This document shows, one piece after another, positions 15,721 to 25,574 of a stretch of DNA of 64,000 nucleotides. A model generated the notes under the pieces. That model did no database searches and had not been told where the DNA came from. It saw only the letters and a program-made list of their open reading frames with translations. The position numbers were made by a program, and so were the translations under genes. The DNA comes from Lachnospiraceae bacterium (GTDB lineage Bacteria; Bacillota_A; Clostridia; Lachnospirales; Lachnospiraceae). The DNA lies in contig SFGN01000011.1 of NCBI GenBank assembly GCA_004556565.1, positions 1-64,000 of the forward strand, read 5' to 3'. Positions within the stretch are counted from its first letter, which is position 1; each line of letters begins with the position of its first letter.

Positions 15721-17013
15721 TCAGCTTACTTTCAGCCGGAATTTCTGGATATCCTTCTCACTTTCCACCTTTTCGATAACTCCGCCAAGGCTTCTCAGTT
15801 TTTCTTCAAACCGTTCATATCCTCGCTGAATATACACAATATCATCAACAATTGTGATTCCTTCCGCCGCAAGCCCTGCAATGCAAAGCGCGGCTCCCGC
15901 ACGGAGATCCAGTGCGCTGACTCTTGCCCCTGTCAGCCTCTGCACTCCCTGGATAGTAGCCGAATTGCCGTCAATCTTGACATTAGCTCCCATCCTTGTC
16001 AACTCATCCAGATATTTAAAACGGTTTTCAAAAATACTTTCCGTAATTATACTTGTTCCTTTTGCCAGTGCAAGTGCCACACCAATCTGCGGCTGCATAT
16101 CAGTCGGATATCCCGGATACGGCAATGTTTTGACCTGCGTGCATCGAAGATCTCCTTTTGACACGACACGAACCGCATCATCGAATTCCTCCACTTCACA
16201 GCCGATATCGACCAGCTTGGAAATAGTCGCTTCCAGATGCTTCGGAATTACATTCAGTACCGTAACATCTCCTTTTGTGGCCGCTGCCGCAAACATAAAT
16301 GTCCCTGCCTCAATCTGATCAGGTATGATAGAATATTCTGTCTTATGGAGTGAACGCACACCTTTAATCTTTATCACATCCGTTCCTGCCCCTCTGATGT
16401 TGGCGCCCATACTGTTCAGGAAGTTGGCAACATCAACGACATGCGGCTCTTTTGCCACATTCTCCATAATTGTCTGCCCCTCAGCCATTGCTGCAGCCAG
16501 CATTACGTTAATAGTCGCGCCGACACTTACTACGTCAAAATAAAGATGCGTGCCTTTCAGATGCTCTGCCTCCGCCACGATCTTGCCATGTTCAATGTCG
16601 ACATCCGCGCCCAGGGCACGGAATCCTTTCAAATGCTGATCAATCGGACGGCTTCCGATATTGCATCCACCGGGAAGTGCTACCTCTGCTCTCTTATATT
16701 TTCCGAGCATTGCACCAAGGAGATAATAAGATGCCCTGATTTTCTTGATATAATCATATTCAATATTGAAATCTCCGATTGTGCTTCCGTTGATCCTGAC
16801 CGTGTGACGGTCGATCCTCTGCACATGTGCACCGATACCTTCTATTGCTTCCAGCATCACATTAATATCATTAACATCCGGTAAATTTTCAACCAGAACT
16901 GTCTCGTCTGTCATAATTGCCGCTGCGAGAATTCCGAGTGCTGCATTTTTTGCTCCCCCAATCTCGACCTCTCCTACCAGCGGATTTCCACCTTTAATAA
17001 TAAACTGTTCCAT
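15721..17013 (-). CDS. murA: UDP-N-acetylglucosamine 1-carboxyvinyltransferase
   Basis: MurA transfers enolpyruvate from PEP to UDP-GlcNAc, the first committed step of peptidoglycan synthesis and the target of fosfomycin. The 430-residue protein has the catalytic loop cysteine in LPGGCNIGSRPID, so it should be of the fosfomycin-sensitive type, and the EPSP-synthase-like repeats RAGAALCIAGLAAEG and GYPTDMQPQ. The ATG at 17013 is chosen because GAGGTG lies six bases upstream; a TTG four codons earlier is out of place. A promoter at 17223-17250 leaves a 200-base untranslated leader. Confidence 0.95.
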   Translation of the reverse strand: MEQFIIKGGNPLVGEVEIGGAKNAALGILAAAIMTDETVLVENLPDVNDINVMLEAIEGIGAHVQRIDRHTVRINGSTIGDFNIEYDYIKKIRASYYLLGAMLGKYKRAEVALPGGCNIGSRPIDQHLKGFRALGADVDIEHGKIVAEAEHLKGTHLYFDVVSVGATINVMLAAAMAEGQTIMENVAKEPHVVDVANFLNSMGANIRGAGTDVIKIKGVRSLHKTEYSIIPDQIEAGTFMFAAAATKGDVTVLNVIPKHLEATISKLVDIGCEVEEFDDAVRVVSKGDLRCTQVKTLPYPGYPTDMQPQIGVALALAKGTSIITESIFENRFKYLDELTRMGANVKIDGNSATIQGVQRLTGARVSALDLRAGAALCIAGLAAEGITIVDDIVYIQRGYERFEEKLRSLGGVIEKVESEKDIQKFRLKVS

Positions 17014-17222
17014 ATCGCACCTCAATAACCGATAATATACTGTACTCCCTCGTATAGCAGCAGAAGATAACCGGTATATGTGCGGAATATCCAGCGGCGC
17101 TATACTAACTTTACCCCTTAATTAAAGTAAATCATACGAAAACATAATTCCGAAAAACTCTGTATCTTCACCGCCCCTAACCGGCTCAGACACGCATAGT
17201 ACAAACCATGCTATTCTTAATG
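17014..17222 (-). other. Long untranslated leader of murA, no recognised RNA family
   Basis: Between the predicted start site near 17216 and the murA ATG there are about 200 bases with no reading frame of note. The stretch is GC-richer in two places (AGCCGGTTAGGGGCGGTGAA near 17170 and GCGCCGCTGGATATTCCGC near 17090), which could fold. I do not recognise a riboswitch or protein-leader class in it. Confidence 0.35.
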
Positions 17223-17250
17223 ATTATATCACACTTTACAGTTTTGTAAA
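17223..17250 (-). promoter_or_regulatory. Sigma-A promoter upstream of murA
   Basis: TTTACA (17250-17245) and TATAAT (17228-17223) are separated by 16 bases in a very AT-rich stretch, directed at murA. Confidence 0.7.
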
Positions 17251-17287
17251 ATAATTTTTATATTTTGTGAATTTTTGCTTAAGTATT

Positions 17288-17803
17288 TCAGGATTTTGAC
17301 AGATTTTCTACCGCATTTAACACATTTTCAATAGTCTGCTCAATCAGATATCCGTCCTCACACACTGTGATATCCGCATACTTTTCAAACAGCTTCACCC
17401 GTTCGTCATACAGCTGCCTGAAGGTCTGCCCCTCTTTTAAAACAACTCCTCTCTTTTTCGGGCTTTTAATCCTTTGCTTTATTGTTTGATAAGATGCTTT
17501 TAAATATACGATTGTTCCGATTTCTTTAAAATGTTTCATTGCCTCTTCACAGTATACAACACTTCCTCCCGGGGAGATGACTGCATTTTTCACATTCAAA
17601 TCACGGTTGACCTGATTCTCGATCCCAAGAAAACCTTCCTCCCCGATTTCTGCGATAATCTCCCTCAAAAGTTTTCCTTCCTGCGCCTGGATCAGCAGAT
17701 CTGTATCAACGAACTGTTTCCCGAGCCGTTTTGCCACCACGACCCCAACTGTACTTTTGCCGACTGCCGGCATTCCGATAAAAACCAGATTACTCTTTAT
17801 CAT
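17288..17803 (-). CDS. Shikimate kinase-like P-loop kinase
   Basis: This 171-residue protein has the AroK fold signature: Walker A GMPAVGKST (10-18), DTD after strand 2 (33-35), a glycine pair in SPGGSVVYC, and a lid region with KKRGVVLKEG. In true shikimate kinases an arginine in the GE..FR motif binds the shikimate carboxylate; here that motif reads GEEGFLGIENQ, with leucine in place of arginine. The fold is therefore secure but the substrate is not. It follows the Arg-Asp repeat gene by 49 bases on the same strand. No other aromatic amino acid gene is nearby. Confidence 0.75.
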   Translation of the reverse strand: MIKSNLVFIGMPAVGKSTVGVVVAKRLGKQFVDTDLLIQAQEGKLLREIIAEIGEEGFLGIENQVNRDLNVKNAVISPGGSVVYCEEAMKHFKEIGTIVYLKASYQTIKQRIKSPKKRGVVLKEGQTFRQLYDERVKLFEKYADITVCEDGYLIEQTIENVLNAVENLSKS

Positions 17804-17852
17804 ATGTCCTCCTTTTCACATGTGCGGGCTATGTGCTGCCAACAATCATAAG

Positions 17853-18386
17853 CTAAATGTGCCGCACCGGATATAATTTTCTTTCTTCTCTTCTATGTTC
17901 CCGCCTGCGGCGCTGTACTTCCTGAAGAAGCAGCACTTCCACCAGGTCTCTCAGATTATCTCTTTCAAACGGATTTCTTCTGCCTCGGTCTCGGTCCCTG
18001 TCCCGGTCTCGGTCTCGGTCCCTGTCCCGGTCTCTGTCTCGGTCTCGATCCCGGTTTCTGTCCCGGTCTTGATCTCTGCGCCACATTTCCCTGTCAAATT
18101 GTGTTCCTTTTACAGGTTCTTTATCATCTATGATTCCATCTTCCTGCATTTTTTTACAGATTGAAGAAACCATCCTGCGAAGCTGCAATCGGTCCGGATA
18201 TTCATCATACATCATACTCAGCCGGTAATCCATCCTGTCACATGCCTCCTCGACATAGGGCATAGCACGTTTAGCCGCAGCCGGATACATCCCCGTCATG
18301 TACTCGTAATCCCTGCGTTCCATCCGCTCGTCATCAAACGCAAACGGCATCGGATACGCCATATAATAAGGCAATTTTTCACTCAT
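17853..18386 (-). CDS. Protein of unknown function with a long Arg-Asp repeat
   Basis: I do not recognise a functional family. The first 105 residues are a compact, Tyr/Met-rich acidic domain (ending in a stretch with DRMDYRLSMMYDEYPDRLQL) that I have seen in other Lachnospiraceae. A run of about 15 Arg-Asp dipeptides follows (around residues 107-136), then a basic C-terminal tail with LRDLVEVLLLQEVQRRRREH. The repeat is encoded by alternating hexamers (CGGTCT, CGGTCC, CTGTCC on the plus strand), so its length may vary between strains. RD/RS-type tracts in other proteins bind RNA or form condensates; that is only analogy. A GGAAG signal precedes the ATG. Confidence 0.7.
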   Translation of the reverse strand: MSEKLPYYMAYPMPFAFDDERMERRDYEYMTGMYPAAAKRAMPYVEEACDRMDYRLSMMYDEYPDRLQLRRMVSSICKKMQEDGIIDDKEPVKGTQFDREMWRRDQDRDRNRDRDRDRDRDRDRDRDRDRDRDRGRRNPFERDNLRDLVEVLLLQEVQRRRREHRREERKLYPVRHI

Positions 18387-18574
18387 AATCGCACTTCCGT
18401 TTCAGACATTATATCATTATTGTATGCAAAAGAGAAGAAGGTGTTCATTAAACTATAAGTAACAGCGCGGCTTCGTGACAGTTCAGTCTCTTCCTGAATC
18501 ACAAAAAGAGCTGCCGATTTCCTCTTAGCTGAGGAATGGAACTAAATAGCTATGTGCCTGGGAAGGAATGGTAA

Positions 18575-18612
18575 GAAGGAGGCAGCCTCCCCTTTCGGTT
18601 CGGCTGCCTTTT
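18575..18612. terminator. Hairpin after the GH2/SLH gene
   Basis: GGCAGCC and GGCTGCC arms (18581-18587 and 18602-18608) lie 50 bases past the stop of the SLH gene. The T-run is better on the plus strand (TTTT) than the minus strand (TCCTTCTT). A related GGCAG hairpin ends the third SLH gene at 30165-30198. Confidence 0.5.
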
Positions 18613-18661
18613 CAATGTTGCTTCTATCATTTATTTACTTGTTTGAAATTTTCACTGGAGG

Positions 18662-21598
18662 TTATTCCTCATATGCCCCGCTGAATCTCTGTATAATAAT
18701 TGCCGCCTGTGCGCGGTTTGTATTTCCCTGCGGGTTCAGGTTTCCGTTATCCCCTTTGATCAGGCCTTTTGCCACTGCCCATTTCACTGCGTCTTCTGCA
18801 AATCCGCTGACTTTATCTGCATCGGGGAAATCTGACAGGTCATCAGAAGCTTTCACATCATATCCTTCCGATTTTGCATAACGGTACAGAATCGTCGCAA
18901 TCTGTTCTCTGGTGATATTGTCCGCCGGACCGAATGTTCCTGTAGCTGTATATCCTGTAATAATTTCATTATCATTTGCCCAGATTACGGCGTCAGCGAA
19001 CCAGTCATTTTCAGTCACATCCGGGAATCTGCTTTCAAATTTTACTTCCGGTTCCCCGGCGATACGATACAGGATGACTGCAAACTGCGCTCTTGCCAGC
19101 GTGTCAGCCGGCCCAAATGTATTATTTCCATATCCGCTCATCACCTCATTGACATATGCCCAGTTGGCTGCATCGTAAAACCAGTCATTGTTCTTCACAT
19201 CATTGTAGATTTTATCTACTCCGTATACCGTAATCTTGATGCCTGCAGTCTTGTCACCTGCCTTTGCCGTAATCGTAGCTTCGCCCGGCCACAGAGCTTT
19301 GATCTTTCCGTTTGCATCAACGGTAAGAACTTCGTCATCAGAGCTTGACCACTCTACCTTATCCGCATCATCTGCATCTGCCGGATTCACGGTCACTGCA
19401 AGCTCTTTCTCTTCTTTAATAATAAGGCTGTCTGTATCTGCTTTAATGCTGATAGATTCTACCGTTTTTTGCTCTTTTACCAGCTTCGCATCTGCCCAGT
19501 CCGCATGATCCGAATAATTGTTCTCACCCTCTTCCACAACAAGAATCAATTTCTCCGCTGTCTCATCCAGAGACAGCTTGACCTGTTTCTGCGGGGTATC
19601 ATATGTCATGACTCCGCTGTCAAATGCCGGTTCTCCGTCTTCATTATTTATGTACACCTTAAACGTCAGGTTCGCATAATATCCGTCCGGATTCTGGGAA
19701 TAATCTACACCGACATAACTCTCGAATCCTGTATAGCCTGCATCTTTAATATCATACACAATTCTGGATGATGCATGAGTTCCGATTCCTTTTTTGTATA
19801 CAACCGGGTTCTGCTGTTCGTCTGTCAGTGCAATTGCACCTCCGTTTGAGGCGGCATCCCTGTTGACTGAACCATATCCGGCATCCGCACTCTCCCATTC
19901 CATATCCGAAAGATAGGTCGTGCCTTCTCGTGCATCCTCTTTCAGGTACTGCACTCCGGAATCAATAAATGTCGCATCTCCTCCGTTCTCTCCCTGTGAA
20001 TCCAGCACGATCTGGATTTTGTCTCCTGCGGTTACTTCACATATCGTATACATACGGACAGCAGAGCCTTCATTCAGTGTCTTTTTCTCACTATCTGACG
20101 GCCAGATTTTTTCTCCGTTTTTCTGTATCCAAAGATCCACGCCGCCCCACTGACCCTGATATTTTTCTGCAAAAACAGTCAGTGCGACACTTCCGTCCTC
20201 CGGAACCACAAAGGTCCTTACCGCATTGCGGTCAGATGCCGGGTGCATATATCGCGGTCCTGCATACAGCCATCCACTTCCTCCGCTCCATGCATATTCT
20301 CCTGCGATAAATCCTCCTTCACTGTCATCCAGATCCGTTATTTCTTTGCTGCTTCTGTCCATCACCTGATAAAACCAGCCGTTTGCACCGTTCACGCCGG
20401 GAACAAAACTATCCCAGGCTTCATATACAGGATTTCTGTTTTCTTCGTTTATTTTCAGCAGGTATTGTTTAATACCATTGCCGTCCGGAGATGTAACTTC
20501 TATTGTAATCGTATTATGTTCATCCGGCACAGCCTTGATATATGCCATATCTTCCAACGTTCCTGCATCTGAAATATCCGCCATTTCTCCGTTAACTGTA
20601 ACTGTAGAATCCGTGTTCGCCGGAAATGCCTTGATCCAGAATTCTTTTTCATTTCCGGATAATGTCAGGGTATATTCTGTCTGATACGGCGAAAATACAA
20701 TATCCTGTCCTGCCACAAAAAGACCGGCAAGATTGTAATCGAGGACTGTATCTACCCCTTTATCTTTATAAATTTCAAACTCTTTTACAGAAGCCTTCGG
20801 TTCACTTCCTCCGCTTACTCCCTGAGTGGATTCTACCCTGGTAAATTCTACTTTGACATAGCGCACTCCTTCTGCTGTGAATTTGTCAAGCTCTTCATTC
20901 GCATGTGCCGTCTTGGAAGAAGTTGATTGTTCTTCCCATGCTTTTCCGTCGGCGGATGTATAAATGGTATATGTGCATCTTAAATAATCAAATTCTACGG
21001 CGATTCTGGCATTACGGATATCACACGCTTTCCCCAGATCGACCGTCAGTGCCTCCGGACTATCTTCCGTCACTTTATTTTTGCTTCTCCACAACGTCAG
21101 GACATCTCCATCAACTGCCTGTTCTGGTGTTGTTCCTTCATCTGTGCTTGTTGCAGAAACCGCGGCACCTTCTGCAAGATTTTCACGCAGCTCGCTCTCA
21201 TCCGCACTGCCGCGCCCCTCCGTAACATAGGGCGATAACCAGCATGGTATTGCTTTATTCGATTCATTCTCACTTATCGCTAAAAGTGTCAGCATCTTTA
21301 CACCGGAAATATCCACATCTATCTCAGATACTCCTGTCGTTACCGGTTCACTGACATAAAGCAGAGATCCGTCCCCGTACACCTTAAATGTGACGCCTGT
21401 GTTTGTTGCATCCGGATTTTTCAATCCGACCTTTCCTGTGAGCCGTTGATAATTTCCCTTCAAATCATACTGAACCGGTGCGGCATTTTTTACTTCCAGA
21501 CTGCTGCCATATTCCTGTCCGTTCATTGTAACCGTTCCTTTTGTAACTGACGGTGCGTCCTCCCCCGGAACAGTCTCTTCTTTTTCCGCCAGATACAT
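18662..21598 (-). pseudogene. C-terminal part of a broken GH2 surface enzyme: carbohydrate-binding modules, BIG2, and three SLH domains
   Basis: These 978 codons continue in the same frame as the piece upstream, from which they are separated only by a TGA at 21649-21647. Domains in order: NPCBM-like (20-120), F5/8 type C (137-278), cadherin-like beta sandwich (284-385), an unassigned beta domain (395-552), a second NPCBM (560-707), BIG2 (712-791), and three SLH repeats (796-848, 857-912, 920-975). SLH repeats anchor proteins to pyruvylated secondary cell wall polymers. Without readthrough this piece has no signal peptide and no start with a proper ribosome binding site, so it is probably not exported. 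If translated by itself, the first ATG is at 21598. Confidence 0.85.
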
Positions 21599-21646
21599 GG
21601 ATTTCTGGTCGATTGGAATTCCCTGTGCGATTTCTTCATAGGGAAC

Positions 21647-22630
21647 TCATTTTGCTTCCAGGGCATGCGATGTAATCTCGATCGATGCCGTTTCCAGGCC
21701 GTCTGCCTTTGCCGTAACCGTAATTGTTCCTGCCTCTTTGCTTGCTTCTACGTAAATCCCTGTCATTCCTGCACTTGCCTGAACCGGATTTGCCCCGACT
21801 CTCTGGTCGCCGTCACCTACAATACTTGCATCTCCTTCCACAGAAAATGTAAGGAGGTTATCTGCACTCTGGCATACATTTCCATCCTCATCCACTATCG
21901 TTGCATATACCATCACCTTATCAGATCCATCCGCAGTCAGGCTCATTCCACGGTCATCCGCCTCAAGCAGAATCTTTGCCGGTTCCTTAGCCGTATGTAC
22001 TTCCTGCTCCGCAATCACATTTCCCTGGCTGTCATATCCTTCCGCTTTCAGATAAGAACCTGATGTATACGGGACATTTTCAAAGAAGAACGGCGGATGT
22101 TCCAGATTTCCTGCTGTTTTCTCCTGTATCGGTGAATGTTCCTGCGACCACAGCGTCTTCCCGGACGCGTTAAGCACACTCAATTTTACTTTTTCCGCAT
22201 TGCTGTATACATAAATTTCCCTTGAAGTATCTGTTCCCACTGTCTGCCCGTCTGACTTGTCCATCACGGGCGCAGTCTCACTCCAACTGCTGGCAATGAA
22301 CAGGAGCGGACTCGTTTCCACATCCTGGGATTCCAGATATTCATCGGTCTCTGCCGGACGCTGGCTTGCAAATGCATAATAAGCATACTTCGGAATCCTC
22401 ATCAGATCCCATATCCCGCACGGAGACATAGTATCATGGTATCCTCGGTTGTGATCAATTCCTATCCACATGATTACTCCCGCAAATCTGTGATTGCTGT
22501 CAATATAATTCTGAATTCCTTCTGATAACGAAACCGCACCTGTTCCGTTAAAGGTATATCCGTTCCACAATCTATTATTTGCCTGAGCTGCCATTCTTGC
22601 CTCACCGCCCGGATAAAAACCGGCTGTCCC
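21647..22630 (-). pseudogene. Middle part of the broken GH2 enzyme (end of the catalytic barrel and Ig-like domains)
   Basis: The homologous part starts about 22630 with GTAGFYPGGEARMAAQANNR and continues through the end of a GH2 barrel (GVIMWIGIDHNRGYHDTMSP, IPKYAYYAFASQRP), then Ig-like domains including a GH2 domain-4/Big-type segment, ending at a TGA (21649-21647). It lies in a different frame from the N-terminal piece. No usable start is seen. Everything between the barrel start in the first piece and GGEARMAAQ is absent, and that interval would normally hold both catalytic glutamates. Confidence 0.82.
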
Positions 22631-23876
22631 ACGCTCCACGCGGCAGGAAATCCTCAGGCTGCGGATGGTGGGCCGTCCTGACAATATTAAATCCTGCCGA
22701 TTTATAATTGATGGCATCTCTTCTCTGCAAAGAGGACGATGCCGCATATCCGATATAGGGATATTCCTGATGGCGGTTAACACCTGAAAGAAACCCGGCA
22801 TGCTCTCCATTTATCATAATTCCGTTTTCCGCATCCATTGTAATCTTCCGGATTCCGATGGATGTTTCTTCACGATCCACTTCCTCCCCGTCCACAAATA
22901 CTCTGGATACAAGCGTGTGCATATAAGGGTCATCCAGACTCCACAGATGTGGGCTTGTAACCTCAATGGTCTGATAAATACTCTCTGCCGACTCAGACTG
23001 AAGTGTAGTTTCATTCTGAGCTGTCCCTACGATTTTTCCCTCTTTATTTTTAATCTCGCTTAGTACTGTGATGTTTTTCCCCTGAGGTGTCTCATTCCGT
23101 ACATGAGTTTTAATATCTACAACCGCTCTTGCCGCACTGACCTCCGGATAGTCCACCAGAATCCCTCCGCCTGCCGTTTCATCTTCATACAGCTCATCCG
23201 TAATATGAACCGTATTGACCGAATGCAGCCACACATTTCGATAAATACCTCCGAAATACGTAAAATCAAGCTGGCTCTGCGGTTTTCCCGGAGGAACCGT
23301 CTCATTGTCACTGTTATCCGTCAGCACTGTTATGACATTTTTCGCACCGTCACAATGAACATAATCCGTAATATCCAGTACAAACGGAAGATAACCTCCA
23401 TACTGTGTGTTCTCCACCGTCTTTGCCGCCATATGTCCCTGGAGATGCTGACCGTTTACCCATACATCCGTCACACCCATAACAGCTTCAAACTCGATAT
23501 ATAATTTCTTGTTTTTGTACGATTCTGAGAGGTAGAAATGCTTTCGATACATAGCCGGTCCCTGGTAATTATCCCCGCCGCTGTTATTGTAGCTTTCCTC
23601 TCTGACCGTGTGCGGCAAATCAACATTTTCCCATCGTTCAAGCTCTGACATATCATAGTCAACATCGATGGCTTCCGGGATATTCTGCCGCACGAATTTC
23701 CATCCCTGATTAAAATTCAGTTTCTCTCTGCCTTCCTCCGCTTCAATCTGAACAACAGAAACCTCTTCCCCGGCAGAAACCACATTTCCCGTGACAGGGA
23801 TATATCCTGCGATCATCGATACAGCCAAAAATAATGACAGAAAATGCTTTCCTGTCCTTTTTCTTTTCTTCATCAT
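22602..23876 (-). pseudogene. N-terminal part of a secreted GH2 glycosidase (beta-galactosidase/glucuronidase type), truncated in the catalytic barrel
   Basis: The 424-residue piece has a signal peptide (about 1-35: MMKKRKR, then LSLFLAVSMIAGYIP), a GH2 sugar-binding domain (about 52-225, beginning LNFNQGWKFVRQ), an Ig-like domain (about 230-335), and the first strands of the TIM barrel (GVNRHQEYPYIGYAA, FNIVRTAHHPQPEDF). After EDFL the frame runs into PRGAWDSRFLSGR and stops. The continuation of the family is found in another frame 20-30 bases on, but a large part of the barrel is missing between them. An AAGGAG site precedes the ATG, so this inactive piece could still be made and secreted. 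Confidence 0.85.
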
Positions 23877-23941
23877 CCTTCTCCTTTTTTACAAACTTTG
23901 TCGTCTATCATTTTATCACTTAACAATGATTATGTCTTTTG

Positions 23942-23962
23942 AATTATCAATCAATTTTGTTC
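23942..23962 (-). promoter_or_regulatory. Candidate operator shared by the GH2 and GH43 genes (copy 1)
   Basis: A 21-base block upstream of the GH2 gene matches a block at 28628-28648 upstream of the GH43 gene at 19 of 21 positions (core GAACAAA and TGATAATT on the minus strand). The two flanking regions are otherwise different, so the block may be a regulator binding site or promoter element. About 25 bases on, the 15-mer CTATCATTTTATCAC (23905-23919 on the plus strand) is the same as in the repeats at 25481-25567. Confidence 0.45.
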
Positions 23963-24013
23963 AAAATTTTATAGTATCTGATACTTTAAATTCAACCGGA
24001 TAAATACGTAGAA

Positions 24014-24053
24014 ATCCCGGCTATCTGAAAATCAAATTCAAAATAGCCGGGAT
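24014..24053 (-). terminator. Terminator of the AAA/DUF4143 gene
   Basis: Perfect 11-base arms ATCCCGGCTAT/ATAGCCGGGAT around an 18-base loop, followed on the minus strand by TTTCT, 32 bases past the stop. Confidence 0.75.
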
Positions 24054-24084
24054 GACCATGCTGTGCCCTGTCCGCCGACACCAC

Positions 24085-25437
24085 TCAGAGAAGCGGTGTC
24101 ATGTAAAGCGGCAGAAAAACGATTCCTTCTTCTTCTTTCAAGTCGCCGGTATGCAAAACATATGGGATATAAGTCTGCTCTGCATACTTTTTTGTAAATT
24201 TTCGGAGAGATGTTAATGTATAATTTTTACCGGACTTGACCTCGATAGGAGAAATATTGTGTCTGCTGCTGATTTTACTTCTGGCGATCAGAAAGTCGAT
24301 TTCCATACGTGATTCACTGTCATCACGGGAAGGATTCGAGTAGAAATACAGCTTATGTCCGCTCGCCGCAAGCATCTGTGCAACAATATTTTCCACGATC
24401 ATTCCCTTGTTTACTTCCAGCTTATCGAACAGCAGTTTTTTATATATTTCTTCGCTGACAATCCCGTTTTCATCGAATGCATGACTGATCAGCAGACCTG
24501 TGTCACCCATGTAGCACTTTAATGTAAGACGATCCATATTCAGCTTCAGACCAACGGTTGGTTCCGTAGAATTGTAACAGATATTCGCGATCATTGCATC
24601 ATCCAGCCAGAACAGGGCATCTTCATACTCGCGGAAACGTGCCTCCTTTTTCAACGATGACAGTTTAAATCTTTTTTCATGTTTCTGAAGCTGTGCAGGA
24701 ATTTCATCAAAAATACTTTCAACCTTCATCTCGTAACCCTCTGCATGTTTGATAATATCCGCACGGTAGAGTGTAAGAATATCCCGCTTAATCCTGTCTA
24801 CCTTATCAAAATCTCTCGTCCGGACGTATTCTTGTACAGCCTGAGGCATACCTCCGATAATCATGTACTGCCGAAAATAATCCATTGCTTTTCTATGCAT
24901 AACCTGACCCATTGGTTTTTTCATCTCATAACATTTTCTGATTATATCCATAAGCGTTTCGTTTTCCATTGCCCAAAGGAATTCCTCAAAATCCATTGGA
25001 TGCATTTTAATATGACGTTCCTCAGATGGAATCACGATGTCCCTGACATTCTTTTTAATCGACATCAGAGAACCGGTCTCCATATAATCATACCTGCCAT
25101 CTGCAACGAGATACTTTATGGCCGCCCGGGCTTTGGGAAATAGTTGGACTTCATCAAAAATAATCAAAGATTCATGCTCATGCAATTTTACGTTGTAATA
25201 ACCGGACAGGTACATAAAGAGAGTGTCCAGGTCATTCAGGTAATGGATGAACAGATCTTTCACATCCTCATCAGCCCTGTTGAAGTCAATCAGAATGTAT
25301 GTCTTATACTCAGCTTTTGCAAACGCTTCCGCAATATAACTTTTACCGACACGGCGTGCTCCGTCAATCAAAAGGGCTGTTTTTCCCGCCCCATCCTTTT
25401 TCCACTTTTCAAGATCGGCATAAATTTTTCTTTTCAT
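24085..25437 (-). CDS. AAA ATPase with C-terminal DUF4143 (archaeal-type ATPase family)
   Basis: This 450-residue protein has Walker A GARRVGKS (26-33), Walker B LIIFDEVQLFPKARAAI, and the DUF4143 region with YMGDTGLL and a PD-(D/E)xK-like stretch (EIDFLIAR ... PIEVKSG) near the end. Members of this family are widespread in anaerobes, often in many copies, and their function is unknown; nucleic-acid targeting or defence has been suggested because of the nuclease-like end. It has an AAAGGAG ribosome binding site, its own terminator at 24014-24053, and 34-bp tandem repeats in its upstream region. It sits exactly where the neighbouring GH43 gene loses its third SLH repeat, which suggests arrival by insertion or recombination. 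Confidence 0.9.
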   Translation of the reverse strand: MKRKIYADLEKWKKDGAGKTALLIDGARRVGKSYIAEAFAKAEYKTYILIDFNRADEDVKDLFIHYLNDLDTLFMYLSGYYNVKLHEHESLIIFDEVQLFPKARAAIKYLVADGRYDYMETGSLMSIKKNVRDIVIPSEERHIKMHPMDFEEFLWAMENETLMDIIRKCYEMKKPMGQVMHRKAMDYFRQYMIIGGMPQAVQEYVRTRDFDKVDRIKRDILTLYRADIIKHAEGYEMKVESIFDEIPAQLQKHEKRFKLSSLKKEARFREYEDALFWLDDAMIANICYNSTEPTVGLKLNMDRLTLKCYMGDTGLLISHAFDENGIVSEEIYKKLLFDKLEVNKGMIVENIVAQMLAASGHKLYFYSNPSRDDSESRMEIDFLIARSKISSRHNISPIEVKSGKNYTLTSLRKFTKKYAEQTYIPYVLHTGDLKEEEGIVFLPLYMTPLL

Positions 25438-25480
25438 AAGGCACTCCTTTCACAAAATCAAGATTTTCAGCAACCTTTTT

Positions 25481-25567
25481 ATCACGTAATCAAGATTTTT
25501 GATACTATCATTTTATCACGTAATCAAGATTTTTGATACTATCATTTTATCACGTAATCAAGATTTT
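25481..25567. repeat. 34-bp tandem repeats upstream of the AAA/DUF4143 gene
   Basis: Copies start at 25481, 25515, and 25549 (the last is 19 bases long), with a degenerate copy around 25451-25480. Each full unit begins ATCACGTAATCAAGATTTTT and contains the inverted repeat ATCAA-GATTT-TTGAT and the 15-mer CTATCATTTTATCAC. There are no spacers, so this is not a CRISPR array. The repeats end 44 bases before the ATPase start, on the promoter side, which suggests a repeated operator, a recombination site, or both. Confidence 0.8.
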
Positions 25568-25574
25568 ATACGCC

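Noticed and set aside
25447..25567. CRISPR array
   Set aside because: The 34-bp units follow one another without variable spacers, and no cas gene is present.
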